Assembly: GCA_963555705.1 (NCBI GenBank)
Contig: OY743180.1
Span: forward strand, 41,324,129 to 41,388,128
Length of the DNA stretch: 64,000 nucleotides
Direction of reading: 5' to 3'
Source of the DNA: Ligustrum vulgare
Taxonomy: Eukaryota > Streptophyta > Magnoliopsida > Lamiales > Oleaceae
Below the pieces are notes generated by a model. The model did not search any database and had not been told where the DNA came from. It saw only the letters and a program-made list of their open reading frames with translations. Below, in pieces: positions 33,040 to 45,249 of the stretch. Positions within the stretch are counted from its first letter, which is position 1; every line of letters starts with the position of its first letter. The position numbers were made by a program, and so were the translations under genes.

Positions 33040-36000
33040 ATGAGCAATTTACGAGCAGTATGTAGGCCTCACACTATGTTCTCTTCGATGACATGTTGTT
33101 ACAGATCGATTTTTAGGGTTTCTTCTACTTTAAACGCTAATAATACCAATCCCGGATCTCGATCATCATCAAGGCCTTTAGTGCTTGCTGTTTCGATTGA
33201 TAGATTTGGAGCACAGAGGAAGAATGAAGCGCGAGTGAGATTGAATCAGCAGAGGAGGATGGTGGCCACTTGGGCTTCTAGTTGGACTGACCAGAAATCT
33301 CCCTATGAAACCCTTGGTAACTGTTTTCTTTCTTTTATTTATTCTTTTAATGATTTTATTTTATATTTTTTGGCTTGCGCTATTTGTTTTGTAGTTAATT
33401 TTTAAAAATTATTTATGAAAAAGAGAAAGATGTTCAGGATGTTTAAGTTGGAAATTGTTTATCAATATGTGCCGGGTTACTTTTAATTACTGAGTCAGGT
33501 CTAGTATAAACTCATGAAATGATAATCTTTAACCTTTATTTGAGTGAGTGACAACAGAAATTCAGTTGATTTATTTACACAATTATTACTTATGATATAT
33601 GGGAATGACAGTGTGTTCGGAATTTCGCGTCCAATTGCACCTACATCTGGGGGCTCCGTATCGAGCCCGTTCCACTAGCCAAATCCAATGAGAGTTCCGA
33701 TATTACAAGATTTTCGCACACAAACCGTGCGACAATTCCTTCTCAAGGAAATACCAAATCACAACCCCTATTCTCTATAATATCACCGCATATAATACTA
33801 CACAATATTACTTTCAAATAGCTCATTCAAGGACTCAATTATTTTACAAAGTATTTTTCTACATGGTGCAAGAACACTTGGGTGGATTTCACGAGAGGAG
33901 AGGGAGACGGCTAATCTATTTCATTATGCCAAATGAACCCAAGCAAATAATATATTAATTGCCAACTTAATCCTAACCGTAGAATCTTGATCGATGATCC
34001 ACAATAAAAGCATAATAACAATAATTGCACCTTTAAGTCCTACAACTTTAAGCTGGCTCCTAATTAAGCCTTTCAAGTATGAAAGCTTCCAATTTGGGGA
34101 TCACATATCAATACAGTGGATTAAGATAATTAAAAAACGACCCACAAAGATGGACTTGAACTCAGGCGAGGTTTTTGGTTGTGAGGACCTTAGTCATATA
34201 TAGCTCTGGTCTCTGGACCATGGCATCTTTAGCTGGTAAAGCGCACACTTAATTGTCATTATTCAATTAATAAATTGGCGAGCATGATTTTCAGCACATG
34301 CATGCTTATAGTTTTTCGTCTATGTGCAAGAAAATATGTCAAAAGCATGGACTTTATCTTTTGGTGAAGAGATATATTATTAGTCCAAACTGACCAAAAT
34401 GCCCTCTAAATGCAGAAATTATAATTTATTTACTGAATTCTTCATTTCTAATGGCCAATTCATTTTCTTGACTGAAGGATTTCATCTTTTCAACCATCTT
34501 GCAATCTCTCTTTCTACTTTTCCAATCTTATTGCCCTCACTGTAGTATCATACAAAAGCTAAATCACCTCTCTTTATTATTAAATTAAATACAAATATGA
34601 TAACTCTCCATTATCTTCTCATTTCTCTTCTCTTCTTTTCTTATTAGTTGTAAGACATTTCCACAGTTGTGATGCTCAGTCTAGTATTCATTATTTTCAA
34701 TATTATCTGCAGGAGATCTTTTTTGGAAATATAAAACCAAAAGAAAATCTATGTATTGAACAACAGACGAAAGGTATATACACAAATTCATCACATGGAA
34801 TTTGGCCAAGACTAAGCATGAATATGGAATTGATACTCCATTTTGCATTGCAGTAAAATAGATCTCAAATATTAATTAATTAAGTATTGAATTAAAGATC
34901 AACTCTAATCATGTCAAAGCTGTAATAAATGATCAGCCAAAATTCCCTCTTCCTTTTCTGCTGATAAAACACAGACACGGTTGTGGAGAGCACGTGAAAA
35001 ACTTCTATTCAAATATTTAATCCTTCTAATGATAATGCTAGGGTGCTTACGAGAAGAGAGGACACTCGATAGACATTTTTCATACCAATAACAGTACTTA
35101 TAAATTGCCTATGCTCAAAACAAGGTATCGGTAGCTTCATATATTAGACAAAACCAGCTGTTTGCCTTGTAGGTTTAGTGGTTTCAGGAAAAATTGTGAA
35201 GTAGTCAACTTTATAATAAGGTTATAAAGATAATTGCAACACTTCCTGGATAATCCCACCCGTCGTCTTCACTTGAACCAGGCATGATATTCAGATCAAT
35301 GCCCATAGAGCTTTCACCATACTATGCCTATGTCTTTACGTTTTGAAACCTCGTTTTGAAGGATCTCTTTTAGTAGAATACCCTTCAACATGTTGAACAC
35401 CTGTGCTGCTCCTACACGAATTCTACATGTAGCTAACTATAGATAAATGAAGAAAGGATAATTTAAGATAACAAATAGTAAGTATGTAAATATAAACTGT
35501 TTTTAACTGAAATTGTGAAAATGTGAAAAGTTATTGAGAACAACTTACTGAATGAGAGGACAAGTACCTACATCAATGGGGAACCACGTTGCTCCATTTA
35601 ATAGAGTGCTTTGTTACTCTTAAGACTAAAAACTAAATGAATGAATAGAACCGTTGATAAACTCGGCATGCACAATATGAGAATTGCTTGTAGATTATAC
35701 ACATTCACTGTTTGGCTATCATCATTTGCTACGTGTTCCTAGTCTATGTTTTGATGGCCCACTTCATTTGGATACTTATTTTCCATTCAGAATCATTCAT
35801 GTTCTTACGCTGAATCAGAGCTTTCTGCTGTCAGTGCTCTTCAAGGATTGCTTTTTGGCATTCAAATATTTCTCAGGAATTCTCTTTCGTGAAGCGCTTC
35901 TGCTCGTAGTTTATTTTCAACTTCTTGACAGTGTCATTTCTTTCTTGATGTTGTTTTATTGTAAAAGGACGTCAGTACTGACACACAAAATTGCACCTTT

Positions 36001-39000
36001 TCAAATGCAGAACTAGAACGCGATGCAGGTGAAGAGGAAATAAAGGTTTCCTATCGACGCTTGGCAAAGTTCTATCATCCTGATGGTTTGTCCATATGCT
36101 TTGCTTGAAATTTTTTAAATGCATGACACATATTATGCATTGCTTGCATTGTAATATGAAGGAACAATTTTAACTTGATAGTTTCCTTTTGTGTTCTTAT
36201 TGGAGAAAATCTTAATCCTTCTCGAATAACTTTTAGATATGGCTACGCATTTTTTCCCTTCACATGTTTAACACTGAACCAATTTTTTGTCAATTTTATC
36301 CGTGGTTTTGTCTTAGATATAAAAAAAACAGAAAAACAAAAAACTAAAAAACTAAAAATAAATAAATAAATAAATGATGAAAAGAAGTTAAACTATGTTA
36401 ACTAAAATAGTTTGACAAAGAATCAGGATACCTGGCAAATATGTATGATAAAAAGTAATATGCGTGATTTTTATCATTAAGCAAGTCTTGGCTCCTACTA
36501 TATAAATACATACTAAGGACTTTCTTATGTAGTTTTTGCGACTCAAATTTGTTTCTAGACAAAAGTATTTGTTTTGAAGAATCACGATTTCAATGGGGCA
36601 GGTAAAAGTTTGAACTCTATGGTGCCATAAGGAGAACTTGGGATGTTATTTTCACTGGGGAGTCTACAAATGTTTATATGGGCTATGTGACGAAGATATT
36701 AGGAAAATACAAGAAATTATTGACTTTCTAATTGGCAGGGGTGGTTTAAATCTGTGGGAGCTTGACTCCTCAAAGATGGAAAATCCTGAAATTAGGTAAG
36801 AACCCAGGTTAGAAATAGTATAATTTGTTTTAGATGCAGTATAATTTATTTTCAATCACAATTACATATGGTAATAGGCTGAAACCTGAGCACTGGAAAA
36901 TCATTTGAAGTCTCAACAAAATGGGGAACAAGCTCATAAATGATACCTGATTACCCAAACTTCTGGTGAAAAGTTCACAAATACTAGATGCCCAATTCAC
37001 AAAGCAGCAAAACTTATTATCTACCACTCATCAAAAAAACATTGGTTAAAGCTTAATACAAAAGAATATTTCAAAAACTCCAAAACCCAGAGTTGAGAAC
37101 TTTTTGATGCTCAACTACATAAGAAGACACTTCAATCCTGAAATAGGCAAAGCCAAGCAACAGTTGAATCAAGATAATGCCACGTATCAGTAAAGCTACC
37201 TTCCATTCAGAAACAGTTACATTTATCTCTTGTAAGTCGATAAGGAGAGCTTATACCAAGTTTTGTATGTTACAATTATCTCTTGTAAGTCGAGGAGTAG
37301 AGCATATACCAAGTTCTGCCTTCAGTTCTATGGAAAAGAAAAGGGATTGCAAAAGGGAAACCAAATTACAAAATGATAAGATAAGGATTTAATGGTTAAT
37401 GGGACAATTCTTTTCTCCATTTTAACTCCAAATCTAACCATTTTTTGGCAGAATCCGAGGGTATAATCTAACAATTAAAGATGAACTAAGCATAGCATAA
37501 AATTCAGTTAGAAAGATAATTGGATGAGGCAGTGGAAAATAATATATTCACACAGGAAACCAAGTATATAATTTGCCCTTATCTTCTTATGCTGATAACT
37601 GGCCTTTATGTTCCTCCAGGATAATTAGACAAGAATGAGGTTCATTAGTTCTACTTATTAAGTTGGACGGAGTCTGATGTAACTGATAAATGACTTAAGA
37701 GAGAAAGGACAACTTCAAGGAGAGCATCCAGGGAGAAACGGTAAAATGCCTCTCAGGTGAGTCTCTTTTAGCGAAGATAGAAAATGATCTACGTTGGAGG
37801 CACCGAAAGGGATCTGGATCCTTATGATAAAGGCAAACAGTTGCAATCTAAAAGGGTAGGAACAATTGAGAGGCTCTACAAATTTCAGTTATAATAGTAC
37901 TGGTCTCGATAAAAGACGATAGCTGTGTGGTAGTGATAATATTTTTAGAAAAAAAGGGCAGAAGCTGAAGAGTCCTGAAGTTATAGTTTTGGATAATTTT
38001 TCCTCTTTAATTTTATATATCAGCATGTGATCTTGCAGCAGGCTTTCATGTTACCAATTTTTGATTATTTATACTCTACCCCTTTTTAGCAACCGAAGAA
38101 ATTCGAAGCAGTGAAGCAATTTTAGATCAATGAAAACCTCACTTCACATTAAGGCACATGCTTACCTTTTACAATCATGTCTGGAAACCAAATAAACATC
38201 TTGACCTGGAAATCAAATAAATTCATTCAAACTATCTAGCTGCGCATATAACCAAGAGTGATCATGAATAAGGATCTCTAAGAAGTGGGAATTAGAATAT
38301 TACAATATGTCAATATGTGATATTTCCACATGGAACGTTGCACTGCTTTTTGTTTCTTCTTGATATAGAATTGGAAAAATCAGATTTGTTTTTATGCAAT
38401 TCATTCATGTCTTTGGGGTTTCCATAATGTTAATGCATGTTGCTTTATGTTTTTCTTGATTTACTTGTGGTAATGAACTTTTACAGGTGATGCTTTTGAA
38501 ATGTTAATTTCATTAATATGTTATTTTCTCTAAAAAGGATGGTTCTAAAATTTATAAATTGTATATCCGACATTATCATCATTACATGATAGATCAAAGC
38601 AGAATGTGAGGGATTTTCATTTCACCAGGCTACAAACATAAACAGACGTCTAAGAGTAACTGATGATTTTGTAGAATTTTGTTTGAGTTTGAAAGGTGGA
38701 GGCCAAGAGGTGGACTCTAGACCTCAATTTTATCCTTGTATTGTATGCTTGATTTTCTTCCCCTTCTTGGATCTTACACTTCCACCCTTAAATCTCTTCC
38801 CCTTTTGGTCTTATCGCCCCCTTGCCTGGACAGGATCAAACTCCTGGAGATAACTTCATAGATGATCAGTAGAGGATGAGAATTCCACTCAATGTTCGAT
38901 GCTCACGATATCTGCCTCATGCCACACCGAAGAACTTAATAGTTGCTATTTTCTGCCACATAGATTCATATTCCTGAAAAAAATCACTGTAGTTTGAATT

Positions 39001-41433
39001 TTTTTTTTTTTTTTTTTGGGGCATGAAACTAATATGTTTGCGTATCAATCTTAAGTTTATGATGGCAGAGGGACGTTAGATGAAGGGGAAACAGCTGAAG
39101 CTCGATTTATAAAGATACAGGCTGCTTATGAGCTCCTTATAGATGAAGAGAAACGGAAGAAATATGATAACGACAATCGAGTGAACCCAATGAAGGTGAC
39201 AATTATTTTAATTCTACCGTTTGATTGTTCATCATTTAAAGGGTAATGCAAATATGTTATTACCATTGTTTGGTGGAAACTAAAATAAAAATTTTATTCT
39301 AAGCTAAAGTCAACAATTAATTTAACCACACATTTCATGTGGCACACAACTTTTAACAACTCATTCCATCTACCTTTATAACTAAAAATATGATTTTAAT
39401 CCCCATCAAACAAGGACTATATATGGACTGTGGTTAATGTTTGTCTTCTTGAAAATCTCGTGTTCTCTTTATGTTTATAGCATTCATTGCTATTTTCTTT
39501 CAGGAGGTAAAGAAAGTCATGTTGCAATTTATTAAGTGCCTTTTGCCTAATCCTGTGGCTTTTGTTAAGCATGTTTATTTATTACATGCCTTTTACTCAA
39601 AATACAAAGCTACAGAGTTCTACACTCTGCAAACTTGCGAACATAAACTTCAAAAAACTAAACATGAATCTCAACATTATCTCATCTATTGGTCATAATG
39701 ATGTTTTGAGTGATTATTTGATTACTGTTTTAGCTTTTTTTTTTTTTTTAATTGTATCTTTTATTTTCAATGGAATTCTCAAGAATGAAGACTAAAATGT
39801 TATGCAATTGTATGAGTAATCAGCCTGCATAAAATTCAATTAAAAGTACCATAACATGTATGAGTTGATTGAACCATATTCAATTTTTTTGATGAATTAA
39901 AAAACTGCATATGCACATATTATATACGAAGGACCTGTTTGATGGAGATTAAAATCAATTTTTATTAAAGTCAAAGTTAACAATTAATTATAACCACATA
40001 TTTCATGGGTTCCACAACTTTTTAATCTCACACATCTGATCAACTTTTATCAAAATCTGGAAAAAACTTGATTTTAATTTCCATCAAACAGTGGCAAAAT
40101 TACTTATCAAAAATTTTATTCTGAAACAATTTTAAGAAGATTATGCCTATATAATGGATATTGAAATGAGAAATTTTCCTACTACATTAATGATTTTGAG
40201 AAAGCTACACTCTATCATGTCTTTGATTAATTGATTGCATTTAGATGAATGTAGTTGTAATATTGAAATGAGCAATTTTCCTACTACATTAACGATTTTG
40301 AGAAAGCTACACACAATCATGTCTTTGGTTAATTGATTGCATTTAGATGAATGTACTTGTACTCTTAGACATAGAAAGATACTGCACATTTTTAACAATA
40401 AAACTCCTTCAAAGAATTGAGTTCATCTGATTCGCATTTTTATTTTGACGTTATTTTCATTATTATACTTGCTTCCTAATCTATTTTCTTTACCAGGCAT
40501 CTGAAGCATGGATGGAGTGGATTATAAAAAAGCGAAAAGCATTTGACCAAAGAGGTGATATGGCAATTGCAGCTTGGGCTGAACAGCAGCAGCGTGAATT
40601 GAATCTTCGTGCACGCCGTCTTGCTCGTTCTAAGGTATTAAGTCATTTTCTTGATGCTAGTGGATTGCGTTCCATTGTGTAAATAATGTGTGAAGTGCTG
40701 AAGTTCATCAATAGTTAAGTTGTAAAAGATTCTCAATTAATATGCTCAAATCAGAAATTAATATTCTTCCTTGATCATATGGTTCAGGTTTAGCCATCCA
40801 TTTTTATTGTGGTCCAAAACTTTCCTTTTTCTTTTTCTGTTGAACTAGAGGAAATACTGGCATGGTTGAAGGAAAATATGTTGTGGCATAAAGGATTGTT
40901 AGTACGTAGAAAGAGAAAAAATTTTAACCTTCTTCAACAAGATGTATTTTTGCTGAGTCAGGTGATATAAAAGTGTACTAACAGATTGATGCTACTTCAT
41001 AATTTCCATTGTAGCCATGTCATTATTTCTGTAAATTCAACAAAAAAAAGTGCCTAGTCTGCAACATAAATGATAGTTACATGACTAGTTTGGGAAAAAA
41101 AAAAAAAAAAAGGTTTGATAACTAAACTTAACACTGCTATAAGTTCAGGTAAGTAATATTTTTAACCCAATAATACTGATTGCTGACAGATGACATTTGT
41201 TCATTGAATTTAATAATATTCAGATTGACCCTGAAGAAGAAAGAAAGATATTGGCAAAAGAAAAGAAGGCGTCCATGGAAAATTTCAACAGTACTTTAAG
41301 GCGACATACACTGGTCTTGAAGAAAAGGGATATAATGCGAAGAAAAGCAGAAGAAGAGAAGAAAAAGGTGATTAGCCGGCTTCTGGCGGCAGAAGGTCTT
41401 GAACTGGAAAAGGATGATAATGAAGATGTGTAG
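33040..41433 (+). CDS. J-domain (DnaJ-like) protein, probably plastid-targeted, five exons
   Basis: Exons by splice sites and frame: 33040-33316, 36011-36085, 39056-39195, 40497-40634, 41224-41433. These total 840 nt, 279 residues plus stop; all introns are GT-AG. Residues 1-90 are Ser/Arg-rich and low in acidic residues, like a transit peptide. The J domain spans about 88-160: SPYETLELERDAGEEE, then the HPD triad at 115-117 that stimulates Hsp70 ATPase, then AAYELLIDEEKRKKYD. There is no Gly/Phe or zinc-finger region, so it is a class C J protein. The C-terminal third is helical and very basic/acidic (EEERKILAKEKKASMENFNS, then RRKAEEEKKK), likely a coiled coil. The ATG at 33040 is the first in frame. 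It resembles small Arabidopsis plastid J proteins; the exact orthologue is not claimed. All exons are open, so it is presumably expressed. Confidence 0.9.
33612..33820 (-). mobile_element. Possible Copia LTR remnant in intron 1
   Basis: The minus strand reads GGGCTCGATACGGAGCCCCC, then CCAGATGTAGGTGCAATTGG. This is close to the GGACGTAGG phrase often found near plant Copia LTR ends. No partner LTR or duplication was located. Confidence 0.35.
34130..34260. other. tRNA-like boxes in intron 1 (possible SINE fragment)
   Basis: The minus strand contains GAGTTCAAGTCC, like a pol III B box; the plus strand has TAGCTGGTAAAGCGC, like an A box. The two are on opposite strands, so they cannot form one normal promoter. 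At most this is rearranged SINE debris. Confidence 0.2.
36086..39055 (+). other. Intron 2 of the J-domain gene
   Basis: About 3 kb, with T/A-rich stretches, a short imperfect duplication (TCTTGTAAGTCGA near 37226 and 37279) and a poly-T run near 39000-39018. No coding fragment recognised. Confidence 0.7.
39266..39413. mobile_element. MITE copy 1 in intron 3 (148 bp)
   Basis: Inverted ends TTGTTTGGTGGAAACTAAAA and TTTTAATCCCCATCAAACAA. The interior resembles copy 2 at 39935-40091. Confidence 0.75.
39935..40091. mobile_element. MITE copy 2 in intron 3 (157 bp)
   Basis: Ends CTGTTTGATGGAGATTAAAA and TTTTAATTTCCATCAAACAG are inverted repeats with one mismatch over more than 20 bases. No transposase; the duplication is not clear. 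Confidence 0.82.
40158..40361 (+). repeat. 102-bp tandem duplication in intron 3
   Basis: Units 40158-40259 and 40260-40361, each starting ATATTGAAATGAG. They differ at a handful of positions. Confidence 0.92.
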
Positions 41434-41721
41434 AATGTAGATTCAAATGTGTGGTGTTTTCTCTCTGATACCTGGTAGAAAATATATTTGCAGTCTCTTG
41501 GTTGCATCAGTTTGTACAAAATAGTGTATATATGCTCTCTATCCCTATTGATACCATACCAAAGAGATTGATCTTAATATTGTGTGTTATCTGGATAGAT
41601 GATTCTTACGTATAAAGGATTGCTATGCTAGTTTGTACTGTCGATAAAAGTTAAAAAAGAAGCCAAACATGGAGTTGAAATTGAGTTCCTCATGTGAAGC
41701 TAGTTAAAAAAGAAGCCAAAC
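41434..41721 (+). other. 3' flank of the J-domain gene
   Basis: Probable 3' untranslated region and spacer. The phrase AAAAAAGAAGCCAAACATG occurs twice 54 bases apart (near 41652 and 41706); the second directly supplies the first ATG of the resistance pseudogene fragment. Confidence 0.6.
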
Positions 41722-42106
41722 ATGATGCCGGGACAACGCAAAGTTACAGTTGAGTCTGTCGAATTGTGGCTCAGGAAACTTGAAGATTATGATAATGTTC
41801 TTGACGAGATCACCCATGAAAATTTAAGTCTTATGGTGGAGATTCCGAACCAGATGAAGGCTGAGGTATGGTTATGCTACAATGTAAATACTGACAAAGA
41901 ACTCCAAAGCAAAATGGCTCGAAAAATGAACAAGACAAATGAGCAACTGAAATTGATCAATGATGAAGCTGCATGCCATGGGTTCGAGATGATAAATGTA
42001 GATCTGTCTCCTTCTTTGCCTCCGGTCGGGGAAACTGACAGTATGGATTCTGACATTGTGGTAGGAAAACAAAATGATAAGCTGGAACTAGCGAACATAA
42101 TGATTA
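41722..42106 (+). pseudogene. CC-NB-ARC (NLR) resistance gene fragment, coiled-coil part
   Basis: After a few odd residues the frame reads VTVESVELWLRKLEDYDNVL. It continues with EIPNQMKAEVW and NEQLKLINDEAACHGFEM, then SDIVVGKQNDKLELAN, the usual lead-in to the nucleotide-binding domain. This matches the Rx-type coiled-coil domain of plant RGA-like resistance proteins. About the first 50 residues of a normal protein are absent. The gene is cut at 42106 by a Copia element; the P-loop resumes at 54940. Such proteins sense pathogen effectors in the cytosol; this copy is dead. Confidence 0.88.
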
Positions 42107-42200
42107 TGATAGAATATATTATACCACATTCAATATATTTTGTATTCCATAATTATAGTATAGTGAATATCTCGTAATAGCGTGTATGATATTCTCCTAC

Positions 42201-42208
42201 TATAAAAG
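42201..42208 (+). promoter_or_regulatory. TATA box of the Copia LTR
   Basis: TATAAAAG in the left LTR. The right LTR has the same box at 54858-54865, in the same context (CTCCT before, GGGA after). Confidence 0.7.
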
Positions 42209-42233
42209 GGACGGACCTTTATACAATTCACAA

Positions 42234-43664
42234 TGATAAGTGCATTTTATATACTTATCTATATATCTAAATTAGAGTAAATTATTGTCATCTTGAATAA
42301 TTACTTTATAATTGCTTTATATTTGTTTATATTGTAGGAATTTTCCCAAATATGGAAGAATGAAACAATAAAGTGGAATAATGTACATTTGGAAGCTAAT
42401 TGAAGCTAAAAAGTAGAAATTGGGTGTTGTTGACAACCTAGATTTTCAAGGAGAGCTAAGTGGAAGAAATCAGAATTTGAGAGCTTAATTGAAAATAGAT
42501 TGAAATTTGGAAGAAGAGTTGAAGAATTTTGAAAGTTAAGACTAAAATGTTACAAGGGAAAAAATGAAAATGCGCTGAACAGCTTAAATTGCGCGACCAC
42601 GGCTTCAACACCTGGTGGTGGCGCGATAATCTCCAAATTTACAGAACCACTTTTCATCTAACTGCGCGGCCACCACATTTATGCCTATGTGGCCGCGCAG
42701 TTGTCCTGCACAGGCCCATGCGCAGATTTTAACTTGATTTGTTTCCTTATTTGCCTAGGTTTTCTCCTCCTCTATATATACAGCTTTTCATGCACGAATT
42801 AGAGGATCTTTGTCGAGCTTAAAACATCATAATTCCACGTTCTTAACAGCAAATTCTTGGGAGGAAATTGAAGGCAAATGCTTGGGAATTGAAGATTATC
42901 AACAGGGAGCGAATTTTGGTGCAAGACTTTCTTTCTTTTGTTAATTTGATAAACTTAATATGCGTGGTTATTTATATTTTCGCATATTTGTTTCTTTATT
43001 GATGAATTATTAATTTCAAAGTTGGGATATTCGATATAACTTAGTTTTACATTAGTTTTGTGCTATTGATTGCATGTATTGATTTTATTTTGTATTTAAT
43101 GCATGGATTAATTCGCGACTAATTCATTGATTTCATGAGTGTTTTCATAATTCGAGAGGTGAGCAAACATTTAGATTTAGGAATAAAATTCGGTAATTCA
43201 ACAACGATAAAGATATATGTTTGTTGTTATTGCGATCGTTACATGAATTCTTGTATCCCATGCACCTAGTCATTACAACCTGCTATCTAGAAACACTGTC
43301 GACTAATTAGGTAGTGTTGATTTAAATCCGATAGATGAATTTCATATGTATAAGTGAATTCGATCGAGCACATACATAGGAATAAAACTAGACAATTGGA
43401 ATTAAAAGTATTGACTATGTAAAATCGGATGTTCCAACACTTATAAATATCAATTTAGATAAGCTAAATGTCTTTTTCTTTTATTTTTCTATGTAGTTTA
43501 ATATTTAAGTTCAATTAATTCATCACTATTTTACCGTTCAAATAAGGCGAGAACTAACACAATTTTGGTATTTAATTACAATCTCCGTGGGACGATAATT
43601 CTGACTCAAAAAATCCACTTTATTACTTGGATGCGCCATCATACACTTGCGATTTAGCACATTA
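42234..43664 (+). mobile_element. Solo LTR (family A relative) nested in the Copia left LTR
   Basis: It starts TGATAAGTGCATTTTATATA and ends ACACTTGCGATTTAGCACATTA, with the Copia LTR sequence CACAA repeated on both sides (42229-42233 and 43665-43669). Its 3' part (ATCTCCGTGGGACGATAAT, TTTATTACTTGG, TACACTTGCG) parallels the LTR at 58990-60587. The extra TTA before the duplication is unexplained. A GCGCGGCCAC/GTGGCCGCGC hairpin-like stretch lies near 42663-42702. Confidence 0.8.
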
Positions 43665-43720
43665 CACAACATAGTTCAATATACAACTTTATTTCTCTCT
43701 CTGGCTATTTATTCATAACA

Positions 43721-43733
43721 TGGTATCAGAGCC
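43721..43733 (+). other. Primer-binding site of the nested Copia
   Basis: TGGTATCAGAGCC directly follows the left LTR. Confidence 0.93.
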
Positions 43734-44166
43734 TCATAATTTGCATATTGAATCTCGAGTTCAAAATTCTGAAGAATTTTCTCAAAATCTGTGAAAATCC
43801 AGATTTGTCAGAGCCCTTTTGAGGGTCTTTCTAACGTGCGAACTCAGATCGGATACCACCGGTCAACTGCGGACGTCGAGGCACACCACTGGAGCCGATG
43901 TGTGTCACTACTCACTAGTAGAGCACCTAATCGCCAGCACGTGGAGCAACTGATTTCGAACGGCAGAAACTTTCCCCGGCACTTGAGGGTGCGTGAGTCC
44001 GGCAGGATTTTTCCTGCGTTCTGATCGTCTGGAGTTTTCTGATCTTCCAGTGTGGTTGGTTTTTTTTTTTTGTGGAGGTCTGGACAGTGTTTTGTAGTTC
44101 CAAACAAATTTATCTCGTGTTCTTTCTTGTTTTGTAAGTTCCTTTCTTACTCTTCCTCATTCACCC

Positions 44167-45249
44167 ATGGCCTATGCTAATGTTATTAATGTTACTTGTC
44201 CCATTGATATTATTTTAGTGGTCTCAACAGATGTCGGTTTTTCTTTTAGGTTATCATTTTTGGAATTTTGTGACTGAGAAGAAAACTGAACCAAAGAAAG
44301 AAGAAAAAGAATCTGAGTTAGAATTTGATGAACGTCTTGAGGTATGGGAGGCCACTCACTGTAAGATCTTGTCATGGTTCATCAATACATCCAATCCATC
44401 TGTTCAAAGTCTCCTACCAAAATTTTGAAATGCCAAACTTTCTTGGGATTTGTTGGCAAATCGATACAATTGCTCTAGTGATGTTGCCCTTCAATTTCAA
44501 TTGGAGTCCAAGTTGTATCAGATGCATCAAGAGCTTTTTCAATATATTGTTGACTTCCACTCTCAGTTCAGTATTCTCAGGGATCAACTCTCTCAGACTG
44601 ATCCATCTTTTCCGGATATTACTTCTGCCAAACTCTTCTCCGATTATTGAGATCGTTGACAGTTTATTCACTTTATGATGCATATTCGAGATGAATTTGA
44701 AAACACCAGAGCATCGTTACTTCATCGTCTCCATTGCAAACTCTTGATGCTACTCTTATTGAGCTTATATATGAGGAGACACGTCAACAGACTCATCGAG
44801 TTCATTCTACTGATTTGGTTATGTTTGCCACACCTAGTTCTGTTCCTCAAATAGTGGATGTTTCTTCTTCCAAGCCACATCGATTTGTTGGTCAGTGTCA
44901 CTGTTGTAAGGAAGAAGGTCACTGAATCTCTGTCTGTCTCAAGAAAAAGGCTCAAGGATGCGAGAGATGCTTAGAAGGCAAGGGCACATGCCTCTACTCC
45001 CAAGTTTCCTACGGCATCTACCAAATCATCAGTTCATCTACCCACTATACCATCTCTCAATTCAGCTGACCTTGAGGAACTTGTTCACTAGGTTTTATCC
45101 CGTACTTCCACTGCCTTGAGCGTTCCATCAAATATATCTTCCTCTTGGTTTATCGACTCAACCTGTTACAATCACATGACCCATGATTCCTCCCTATTTT
45201 TGATAAGGAACCTATAAGTAATGTCCCACCCATTTACACTGTTGATGGT
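44167..45249 (+). pseudogene. Copia gag remnant (5' part)
   Basis: It opens at the ATG at 44167 (MAYANVINVTCPIDI). Gag-like text follows over several frames: WEATHCKILSWFINTS near 44350, LANRYNCSSDVALQFQLESK near 44450, TLDATLIELIYEETRQ near 44738. The zinc knuckle CHCCKEEGH at about 44900 is cut by a TGA exactly at the residue after His, where Trp is usual; ISVC completes the knuckle beyond the stop. The frame is then broken at 45250 by the inserted element. Confidence 0.8.

Noticed and set aside
34130..34260. tRNA gene in intron 1
   Set aside because: A-box-like and B-box-like words are on opposite strands; no cloverleaf can be drawn.
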